Assembly (NCBI GenBank): GCA_033002965.1
Contig: JAURVB010013289.1
Span: forward strand, 1-64,000
Reading direction: 5' to 3'
From: Piper betle
Lineage: Eukaryota > Streptophyta > Magnoliopsida > Piperales > Piperaceae
Length of the DNA: 64,000 nt
Shown here piece after piece: positions 33,999-43,584 of the stretch (the first letter of the stretch is position 1; each line of letters opens with the position of its first letter). The notes beneath the pieces are model-generated. The model made no database searches. It saw nothing but the letters and a program-made list of their open reading frames with translations, and was not told the DNA's origin. Made by a program: the position numbers and the translations under genes.

Positions 33999-36812
33999 TT
34001 TAAAGACCCGGAAAATAATAATAATAATATTAATTATTATTATTATAATAATGACGTTCGACGCAGTGGGATCGAACGTGGGAAAAAATTCGTTAGCTGG
34101 ATAAGTATGAATTACCCGGTTAATTGAAAAGTAATTTTTAAATTTATAATTCTAGTTGAATCGGTCGAGTCGACTACATTATTTATCCAATTAACCATTT
34201 AAGTGAACCATACCTTGTACCCATTTAATAGGTTAAGTGAAATGGTTAAGTGGACCATGTTGATTACCTAATTATCCGGTTAAAGGAATTACGGTGAAAG
34301 GGTGCTTCCACGTACCCTAGCCGTCATTTTATTTATTATAAAAGGAAAAGGGGAGGGCGTCATCTACATTTTTCCTCCTTAGACAGACACCGGATTTCCT
34401 CCATCGCTCGGGTAGTTTTCTTTCCTTTATTTTTCTTTTGTACCATGCATATACATGTTGCATAAATCATAATCATGATAAACATAAGAATTAAATGAGA
34501 AATCAACAAGGGAAGAGGAAAACCAGGAGGACGTCCTGCTGTTTTACAGCAGCATCCATGCCATGTTTCCTTCCATGGGGCGGGGTTGACATGTTGGAGG
34601 TGGAAATTGCTCCCGACGGTGATGCTGGCCGGATGGAGTCACCTTGGAGTGCCAAAACAGACCGTCTAGGAGGCACGCAGGTCTGAAATCCGAGGGGAGA
34701 ACAGGTCGGTGTTGCCATGGGTGGTGTTACTGTCGAGACGTGGGTCCGCCATGGAAAGTGCAGCTGGTCGTCACCTGGGGTGGTGCTGGTCGTCAACTTG
34801 ATGGGGCAGGAAATGGTCACCATGGCTGCTGGTCGGCCACCATTAATGGTGAAATTAAGGTCCCCATGTAGGGTGTAGTCCGAGTTTCATAAGATACCTG
34901 CGGATAAAGATTTGCTCTTTAGGGGTTTTCCAATCGGATCAGTAGGGTAGATAGAAGATGGGGTCTGAAATTGGGTGGAAGGAAAAGAAGACATGCTGGT
35001 CGGGTGCTGTTTACGTGGCCGACTAGAGTAGTCATCATGGGTCTGGTCGGGGGCTGTTTATGTGGTCGACTAGGGTAGACGCCATGGGTCATGGGCTGAT
35101 TATGTGACCGACATGGAGTCACCATTGTCAGGTCAGGGTTGCTGATTGGGTGGCCGGAATCGGGTCGCAAGGACTGGTTGAGGGTTGCTATGTGGTGGCC
35201 AAGTTGGAGACGCCATGGCAGCAAATGGACGCCGCCACGTTACTGGTTGGTCGCCATGCATGGTGACAATACCGGCTTTCACGGGTTGACTACAATTAAG
35301 CTGGGAGATTTGGGGTTGTTAAATTAATTGTTAAAGTAGAATGGCAACCAGGTAAATATGGGTGAACTCGATGCGGTTGAGTTAGAATATAAGGTAAATA
35401 CAAAAGAATTAAGTATGGGACATGTTAATAATTAAATTATCAATTAGATAATGGGGATTTTGATGGGGATAATTAATAACTAATTATCATTAGAATTGCT
35501 GAAAATTTAATAAGAAATGAAGACTAACATGAACTAATTACATCATTTAAAATTGATAGTATATTAGTCATGTACGTTGCATGTAGGTTCATGCAAAATA
35601 AAATTATACTAATGTATAATTTTATGCCCTCATTCAGATTAGGGTTCACGGGTCACAGTCAGATGAAATCACAAGTCAGGTACGTATAATAGGTAGAACA
35701 TCGTATTTTCCTTGTTGGTAGCCTAGGTCGGCCTGAGCCCAGATTCGACCACCATGCACCGAGTGCAACCGGGGTCAAAGAATTGACTCAGTCCGACACT
35801 GGGTCGTATTATGTGCGTAAAGTTTGTAATGCATTAACATTGTTTTGGAGTAGTGATAGCCACCCCATAAAAAGGCTATGGCCGGGGTGAGCAAGGCACA
35901 GCGATTCCTCCATCGCACTGGAGTGCAGTGATAGCCTCCCCATAAAAAGGCTATGGCCGGGGTGTGTGAGGCACTGACACTAGAGTTGGCAGTGAGAGCT
36001 TCCCCACAAATGGGGCATAGCAATCACTTGAGTGCAGTGATAGCCTCCTCATAAAAAGGCTACGGCCGGGGTGTGCGAGGCACTGGCACTTGAATTCGTA
36101 CTGAGAGCTTCCCCACAAACGGGGCATAGCAATGACCTGAGTGCAGTGATAGCCACCCCGTAAAAATGCTACGGTCGGGCTATGCAAGGCACTGGCACTG
36201 GAGTGCAGTGATAGCCGCCCCATTAAAAGGCTACAGTTGGGGTGTGCAAGGCACATGCAGTGGAATTGGTAGTGAGAGCTTCCCCACAAACGGGGCGTAG
36301 CAATCACTTGAGTGTAGTGCTAGCTTCCCCACAAAAAGGCTATGGCCGGGGTGTGCGAGGCATTTGGCACTGGAGTCGGTAGTGGTAGCCTCCACACAAA
36401 AGGGCTACGGCTGGGGTGTGCAGATCACAGCGGATACCTCCTCCTCATTGTTTTGGAGTATAGCGGAATCGCTCCACTGCATATTAAAATAAACATTAAG
36501 AAATAGTTGAATGTACTTGATTTGTTTTATCTATTATACTACTTAGAGTTGTAATCACTAACGCAGAATTGCCTCCACAAGTGTGCAGATACGAAATTAG
36601 GTGATTGACAACCAGGGCATTGAGCAAAATTAATATGAGGACTCTCTTTTTTTTTTATTTGAGAAATAAGTGTGGTTACTGGGAAACAGTCTAAGATTGT
36701 GGGATCTTTATATATGTTTTTGTTAAAAAAATTGTTAAACATATTTGGTCAATTGTGAGTAACACTTGGCCAGCTAGGCCTACAATGTACTGACAAATGG
36801 CGGGTCGTTACA
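33999..36812 (+). mobile_element. Element D 3' LTR
   Basis: 2814 bp; the start has mutated from TGTAAAGACC to TTTAAAGACC. It contains a TAAT microsatellite, a TATA region near 34337 (TTATAAAAGG), a GC-rich leader (34540-35290) close to that of D's 5' LTR, and the minisatellite (35850-36420). It ends GGGTCGTTACA and is followed by GTTAA, the right target duplication. Confidence 0.88.
35850..36420. repeat. LTR minisatellite, element D 3' LTR
   Basis: Diverged GGCTACGGCCGGGG units interleaved with CCCCACAAACGGGGC units. Confidence 0.85.
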
Positions 36813-37988
36813 GTTAAGGTCAGTTTGGGTGAAGATATACTTCAAACTCTGGTGGTCAGTGAGGACATCATACTAGATACAAGTAGTGTCTCCAAATCTT
36901 CAGGGAAAAAACTACTGTTGCCAGTTGCAAGTCATGGGTTGCAAAATTTTGCTCATGATTGTTCAATTGACGAGAGGCATAGGTCACCGCTTTACCTCCC
37001 TACATAAGGACACATATTAAACCGAACAGGGATGCATCATTGAAGACTACAAATTCTTCATTATCATTTGGTAGGGTCAAGGCTGGTATAGTTCTTAGAC
37101 TTTTCTTTCGAGACTGGAAGCTCACCTCACACTTACTACTTCATTCGAACTTAATTCCCTTCCTTGTGAGTTTTGTCATTGGCGGTGCTACTAAGAAGAA
37201 GTCTTTATTGAATTTCCTATAGTAACCTGCCAAACAAAGGAAGCTTCTAATATCAGTGACTGACTTGGGTTGTGGCCAATCAGTGACTGCTTTTACTTTT
37301 GATGGACCCACTGTAACTCTGGCCTTTGAGATAATATGACCAAGGAAGTTTACCGCTCTCAACTAGAAGTCACACTTTGAGAGCTTTGGATAGGTGCTTC
37401 ACATGCTCTTCTTCATTATTTGAATAGACCAAAATGTCGTCCACAAACACGATAATAAACTTATGCAAGTTTGCATAAAATACTGCGTTCATGAGTGACA
37501 TAAAGGCCACTGGTGCATTTGTCAGACCAAAAGGCATTATAAGAATTTCATAATGTCCATGCTGCATTCGGAAAGCCATCTTTTGTATGTCTGACTCCTT
37601 TACTCCCAACTGGTGATAACCAGACCGCAAGTCTATCTTAGAAAATACTCTGGATATTTTTAGCTGGTCAAACTAGTCATCAATCCTCGATAGGGGATAC
37701 CGATTCTTGACTATCACTTGATTGACTTGTCGATAGTCAATACACAGCTGAAGTGATTCATCCTTCTTCTTTACAAAGAGAACAAGGGCTCTCCAAGGTG
37801 AAGTACTTGGTAGGATGAAACCTACCTGCAACAACTCTTCTAGTTGACTCTTTAACTCCTTGAGTTCTGCTGCAGGCATGCAGTATGGTGCTTTAGAAAT
37901 TGGTGTTGTTCCAGGTGCTAGATCAATGGCAAATTCCACTACCCACTTAGGAGGTAATCCTGGAAGTTCGTCTGGGTAATACATCGGG
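36813..37988 (-). pseudogene. Element C: RNase H N-terminal part and reverse transcriptase
   Basis: Minus strand, reading down from 37988: the pre-RT region ([20 protein letters not shown]), RT with [14 protein letters not shown], then [16 protein letters not shown] and the catalytic [15 protein letters not shown] (about 37440), KFLGH-like and GYYRKF motifs, then decayed RNase H to 36818. Frames are broken near 37640, 37365 and 37140. It continues the pol that stops at 20188; GTTAA at 36813-36817 is the duplicated target. Confidence 0.87.
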
Positions 37989-38104
37989 TGTAACACCCCA
38001 ATCCAGTTTACTCTCAACCTGGACCAGAACTGTTACAAACGATCGAACTAGTCGTAAACCGATTAAGTTGGCTGACTCAAAACCTAAACGGCTACGACAT
38101 AACC

Positions 38105-38461
38105 TGTAACGACCCAGCCCAAAGTGCAACGTAATGGGCTAAGTCATTTCTTTAAAATGGGTACCCCGAAAGTTAAAGATCTATATTCCATTCCCACTTA
38201 TAAACAGGATCTTCTCCCAGTAGCTATTAGATGTGGGACTAAGTTGAGGGATCTCACAATCCACCCACCTTAGTAAATTTCATCCCCGAAATGCCTATTC
38301 TTGGCCCGTTGGTAGCCCAAGCCCACGACCTTTCTAGCCCGTGACCGACAGCCTAGCCAACGTTTCTAACCCAGCCCACCATCTAACACGGAACCAGGTC
38401 GGCTCTGATACCATTTGTAACGACCCGGCCCAAAGTGCAACGTAATGGGCTAAGTCATTTC
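38105..38461 (-). mobile_element. TRIM part of chimera G
   Basis: Complete TRIM LTR 38105-38258 (154 bp), internal 38259-38415 and the first about 45 bp of the next LTR copy (38416-38460), which breaks off into gag sequence at about 38461. The hairpin is mutated here (ATTTCATCCCCGAAAT). Confidence 0.82.
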
Positions 38462-38842
38462 AGGACGATAATGATTAACTATATCTTTGGAACCTCTGGT
38501 TGCTCTTGTTGTTGCTTTGGAGGCTGACGACAGTCCCTATGTATGTGTCCCATCCTTCCACAATTGTAGCACCGACGGGGCTCACTGCATAACCCTGAAT
38601 GCATATTGTTGTAATTTTTACATAGTCGACACGAAATCTCTTGAAACTTCATTTTGCGGTTCCCATCGACATTCTGTTATGTTCTAAAAAAATTTTTTTT
38701 CCAATGATTACTTAGGTTTGTTAGTGAGTCGAATAATTCACTAATGACATACCCCATTGGAGAAAGATAAATATTTGACTCTTCAACAAGGTACTTGAGT
38801 CATAAGATGTGAGCTTTTGGGAAACCTTGCTTTGATAGCACT
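38462..38842 (-). pseudogene. Chimera G: gag zinc-knuckle fragment, leader and primer site
   Basis: The minus strand encodes SEPRRCYNCGRMGHIHRDC, an intact CX2CX4HX4C zinc knuckle (about 38600-38540), the only complete one I see in the window. From about 38690 the sequence jumps to the untranslated leader (ACATACCCCATTGGAGAAAG on plus), so most of gag is deleted. A mutated primer site (CTTTGATAGCAC) lies at 38830-38841. Confidence 0.75.
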
Positions 38843-38853
38843 TGTAACGACCC

Positions 38854-39629
38854 TGTGAGATCCCTCAACTTAGTCCCACATCTAATACCTACTGGGAGAA
38901 GATCTTGTTTATAAGTGGGAATGGACTATAGATCTTTAACTTCCGGGGTAACCATTTTAAAGAAATGACTTAGCCCATTACGTTGCACTTTGGGCTGGGT
39001 CGTTACAAATGGTATAAGAGCCAACCTAGTTCCGTGTTAGATGGTGGGCTGGATTAGAAACGTTGGCTAGGCTGCCGGTCATGGGCCAAAAAGGTCGTGG
39101 GCTGGGGCTAGCAACGGGCCAAGAATAGGCATTTCGGGGACGAAATTCCCTAAAGTGGGTGGATTGTAAGATCCGTCAACTTAGTCCCACATCTAATACC
39201 TACTGGGAGAAGATCCTGTTTATAAGTGGGAATGGACTATAGATCTTTAACTTCCGGGGTACCCATTTTAAAGAAATCACTTAGCCCATTACGTTGCACT
39301 TTACACGGGATCGTTACAAATGGTATCAGAGCTGACCTGGTTCCGTGTTAGATGGTGGGTTGGATTAGGGACGTTGGCTAGGCTGCCGGTCACGGGCCAG
39401 AAAGGTCGTGGGCTTGGGCTAGCAACGGGCCAAGAATAGGCATTTCGGAGACGAAATTTCCTAAGGTGGGTGGATTGTGAGATCCCTCAACTTAGTCCCA
39501 CGTCTAATACCTACTGGGAGAAGATCTTGTTTATAAGTGGGAATGGACTATAGATCTTTATGTTCTGGGATACCCATTTTAAAGAAATGACTTAGCCCAT
39601 TACGTTGCACTTTGGGCTGGGTCGTTACA
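38854..39629 (+). mobile_element. Triple-LTR TRIM with perfect target duplication
   Basis: LTRs of 154 bp at 38854-39007, 39165-39318 and 39476-39629 separated by 157-bp internal regions, flanked by GACCC at 38849-38853 and 39630-39634. Each internal part begins AATGGTAT(C/A)AGAGC (tRNA-Met primer site), has no reading frame, and ends in the ATTTCG-N4-CGAAAT hairpin plus a GGTGGGTGGAT polypurine tract. The three LTRs differ by a few bases each. It sits in the LTR of chimera G, so it is the innermost insertion of this stack. Confidence 0.9.
38872..38915 (+). promoter_or_regulatory. USE-like and TATA elements in the TRIM LTR
   Basis: AGTCCCACATCT (38872-38883) resembles the plant snRNA upstream sequence element (RTCCCACATCG), and TTTATAAG follows at 38908-38915, 24 bp later. 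This is the shorter spacing known for Pol III-type (U6) plant snRNA promoters; Pol II-type ones are about 10 bp longer. The pair recurs in every TRIM LTR of the window. Similar boxes are common in plant LTRs, so the polymerase is undecided. Confidence 0.45.
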
Positions 39630-39894
39630 GACCCAGCCATTTTTAACAATATTGTGGGCCTTGTTGTCTAGGTGTTTCCAAAATAAAACTACTAAATGCC
39701 GAGTAATAAGTTATAAAATAATGGTTCCCACAGTCTTGGACCATTTCCCATAGCCACAATTATAATTCAAAACAAAATAAAAAGAAGTCACATTTATTAC
39801 CCATTCTCCTAACCTGACTATCCTATCATACTTTTATTCTACCTTATTTGAGCTGAAATCAAACAATCTTGATTGGCCTACATACCCATGTCGG

Positions 39895-40335
39895 GATCAA
39901 GCTCGATGTAATTCTATTGGCTGATGGGTTAGTCCACCGTGCCACTATAAAATATTGGGCCGATGGGTCAGTCCATCGTGCCCCCTATTGGCCGATGGGT
40001 TCATTCCTTCGTACCCCCTATCATGTTGTAGTTCTATTGGCTGAAGGGTTAGTCCACCATGCCACTATAAAATATTGGGCCGATGGGTCAATCCATTGTA
40101 CTCCCTATTATGTTGGGCCGATGGGTCCATTCCATCGTACCCCTATTGGCCAATGGATCCATTCCATCGTACCCCCTATGGGCCAATGGGTCCATTCCAC
40201 CGTACCCTTATTATGTTGAGCCGATGGGTCCATTCCACCGTACCCCCTATTGGCCGATGGGACCATTCCACCGTACCACTTATTAGGTTCAGCCGATGGG
40301 TCCATTCCATCGTACCCCCTATTGGCTGATATTTA
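39895..40335. repeat. Tandem repeat GGCCGATGGGTCCATTCC in LTR of chimera G
   Basis: At least ten diverged units of about 33-50 bp: GGCCGATGGGTCCATTCCA followed by CGTACCCCCTATTGG, with longer variants containing TATGTTG. It occupies the same LTR zone as the other families' minisatellites. Confidence 0.85.
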
Positions 40336-41005
40336 TTATGACTGTCCGTTCCATTCTGACATGTCCATTATTAGATTTTGAACAGTGCGGCTAAAAAAAA
40401 TAGGGTTTCTTGAAACTAGTCAAACGTGAATTTCATATCTGCCATCTAATTTGCAACCATACAATATCTCAACACCCAAAGACCTATTGCAATTTATACT
40501 AAAAAGTTCCAGCAACTTAGCAAGGTATTTCTAATGAATTTATGCGTTGCAACCATGCATGTAAGAGTTCTAATGGAAAAGAAACTAAGAAGAAGTATGA
40601 AATACTTACACCACAATGGAAAGGCACTGGAGAGGAGGCAAGAAGGAGTGGACTGCCTTTCCTCCCTAACCCCCTCCTCCTATATATATATATGCTTCAA
40701 CGAGTTCCTCAATTAAATTCTCACATCTATTCGTGTATAGGTATTCCCTAGGTTTAACGAGTCCCTTTATTAAATTCTCTTACCCCATCATCCATTCATG
40801 AATCAGTATTCTCTAGGTTGGGTTCGTCTTCCCTAATGCCAGAGTTTGGCCTTACGTCTTCTCTAAGGTTAGGGTTTGACTTTACGTTGAACAGTGACCG
40901 GTCTACTTGATAACCAACCATATCCATTCATCAAAAATAATATTTCATAATACTTAGGTTCAAGTCTTGAAATAAAAATTTTCACATATTTTCACGGTTC
41001 TTACA

Positions 41006-43167
41006 TAACCCTCTCGACTTCTCATGATGGAGCACGCCGCTAATGCGCAAACAATATATGAATGAGATGCAAACCCTAACAGGATACTACGTGAATGTCA
41101 TGATAAAAACCACACACCAAAATAATTAAAATAGCAACAAACTTCATAAAACCTGAAATAAAACGGACAGAACCTCCCCTAAAAGTGCAATAAGGGGTGA
41201 CCTGTTAAAATACGACACAATATAGTATATATATAAAACAATAATTTATATCGCAATAGACTTCAAATCATCCACACATACTGTAATTGGGTCTAGCCCA
41301 CCTGCAATCTCATACTCAGCTCATTTGGTTCCTTTTCATTTCAGCATAGCACATCATTAGAGCTTTTCTCAAACATTTCCACACATTTCTAAAGCATGGC
41401 ATACAAGCCTCACAAACACATGCATAAATACTAATATGTAAATCTACTACAAAAGCCAATCACATCACATCTTACGTAAAAGTCGGCGCGGCACCAGGTA
41501 TGTGTGTGCAATGCAAGCGCTACTCCTTCGTCAAGGCCGGCATACGCCATTCATCATTCTCACCTACATATAGTAGAAAAACGTCAGCAACGGGTGTCAC
41601 TGTTTCGGAAATAACTAATATCAAACTGGAACATGAGAGCAAACTCTCATGGAAAGCAAACCATCATATATATCTTCCTCAAGAACTCTCATAAGGGCAA
41701 CTACAGAGGAGCCGTCGAGTAGCTGACTCAACAGCATCCTGATCTATTTGGTACTATGCTGCTCACGATGCTTCTTTTTCAGTACTTCACGTAAAACTAT
41801 TATCCTAAGCCCTCTTCGAACCTCCATATTAGTTCTAGCCTTGAGCACGTAGACCTTTAGTACCCTTTAGTACCCTTTAGCACTCTCAGGCAGTCGCCTT
41901 TAGTACCCTTTGAACCACAAGTCCGGACATGCGCTGTACTAAACAGTACCCGTAAACCTCCACGTCCTCCGGGTGTGAGGAACTCAAACACGGAGTTGTC
42001 AGGATCCCTGGAGAATGAAACAGTCCACTGGCACTAAACCAGAGCCCGCTTTGACTGGCACGACATCCGCTCATGGTACGTGCAGTCGACTCATCTTCTC
42101 CTGTCTCACTGAAAACTCGATAAAACTATTTATAAGGCTGTGTTGGGATTTATTATAATAGGCCCAAAGGCAACTTGAGGTGGATCTTATTTTCGAAAAC
42201 AAACTCGAGGGATCTCATCCTCAAGGGTTATTAATTCCGAAAACCATCGACCAGGTGACCCGTGTTAGGTGGGGTCCAATAAATCATCCACCTGACACGT
42301 CCTACGATCAATAAATCAAATCACCGATAGAATAGAGCGATAAAACCTGAGAAGCGTGTCTAACGGACCTGTCAGAAGCTCGAAGCACAGTCTCGTGCCT
42401 AGACGGCGAGCTCCTGCAACGAACCTACATGAACATAACTATTTACTAACGCCCATACATATATGATGCACGCCTATATAACTAATATATCCACATGTAT
42501 AGAATCATCTAATCAAACATGACAATCATCTCGACAATTACCCTACATCTCTAATTGTCAAGCAAGTTAATAATTTTATCATTTCATATGTTACTTATTA
42601 CCTAGCACTTTTAATTCCAATTTCAAAGCATACCTATTCTAATTAGGTGACAATGGTTTAATCAATTTAATCTGTTTAACTAAATGCTAGCATGCAAAAC
42701 CTAATTCATATAATTCATAAATTAATTAGTTAACAAGCATTTAATTAACTATTCAATGGTTTACTAACAATTTCATTAGTAAGCATTTACATCATACAAC
42801 ACAATTTATGCTAATCATCACATGTTTATCATAATCACGATTAATTAAACTAAAATTGTGAAGTTATTACAATTAATTCTAATATGCTTCCATGACCACA
42901 ACATGTATGTAATAATTCTAAAAAAAGAAGGAAGAACCACCTCGCGATCGGCACTAAAATCAGTGCCGACAGACGAAGGCGGTGAAGGCGAGTCGGTGGT
43001 TTTCCGGCGAATGTGCCGTAGTTTTCCGGCGACTGCTCCGGCGAGGCAATCGGAGGTAGGGGTTAGCACCGTCTCGGTGAGCTGAACCCAATGGTGGTGA
43101 CGATGAGGGCAGCCGCAGCAGCGATGGCCACCGACAGCGGCGTCGAGTGCGGCCCGGGCGGTCCGCC
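41006..43167 (-). mobile_element. Element F 3' LTR, middle part
   Basis: Resumes with TAACCCTCTCGAC and follows the 5' LTR copy at about 51325-51790 (GGAGCACGCCGCTAATGCGC, ACAATATATGAATGAGATGC). From about 41480 it contains a segment missing from the 5' LTR. A GC-rich segment near 42940-43165 carries the usual leader-like composition. No gene is supported; open stretches are short. Confidence 0.8.
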
Positions 43168-43584
43168 TGTAAAGACTGTAAAAATTTTTTTTTCTAATAT
43201 ATTCGACTCGGGCAGGGAAGGATCAAACGTTAGAGAATTAATATTAATTATATTATATTCTCTACCCGGTTAAGTCTACCAAGTTAAATATTTTATTATT
43301 TACCCGGTTACCTGGTTAAAGGAATAAAATACGGGTATTGGTGTGTTTCCACAAACCCTAGCCGTCATTTCATTTTATAAAGGACTTCCTCCACCCTAGC
43401 CTTAATTAGGATTTTCTTCTCCTCTTCCTCGACGGCATGTCTCCTTCCTTGCTTAGATATTCTTCCTATATCCCTCTTCTTAATTATCTTGCATGCATAT
43501 TTTAATAATAAACTTTATAATCGTGAGGACTAAAGTTTAAAATCAACAACAAAAAGAAACTAAACAAAAATTAAACTTAAATTC

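Larger units (their letters stand above)
20189..36812 (+). mobile_element. Insertion D/E: older element D carrying young element E
   Basis: Plus-strand block with LTR termini at both outer ends (TGTAAAGACACGG at 20189; GGGTCGTTACA ending 36812) and a perfect 5-bp duplication. Order: D 5' LTR 20189-22584 (cut), complete element E 22585-32618, D pol fragment 32619-33998, D 3' LTR 33999-36812. The missing part of D (LTR 3' end, gag, protease, RT, RNase H) is not elsewhere in the window, and E's own flanks (GGATC and ATTAA) do not match. E therefore did not arrive by a simple insertion into D, or a deletion followed. Confidence 0.85.
38105..41005 (-). mobile_element. Chimeric insertion 2 (G): Tekay-type 5' LTR and gag joined to a TRIM 3' end
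   Basis: 2901-bp insertion in the F 3' LTR with perfect duplication TAACC (38100-38104 and 41006-41010). F's LTR text is continuous across it, as the uninterrupted copy at about 51320 shows. Reading minus 5' to 3': Tekay-type LTR (41005 to 38843), primer site, leader, a gag zinc-knuckle fragment, then partial TRIM LTR, TRIM internal region and complete TRIM LTR ending at 38105. One target duplication encloses sequence from two element families, so they were joined before, or very soon after, integration. Confidence 0.82.
38843..41005 (-). mobile_element. Chimera G: Tekay-type LTR, interrupted by a TRIM
   Basis: TGTAACGACCC at 38843-38853, interrupted by the TRIM (38854-39629 plus duplication), then AGCCATTTTTAACAATATTG and onward to the far terminus GGTTCTTACA at 41005. 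Own length about 1.38 kb. It holds a subfamily-specific tandem repeat (39895-40335) in place of the GGCCGTAGCC array. Confidence 0.8.
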
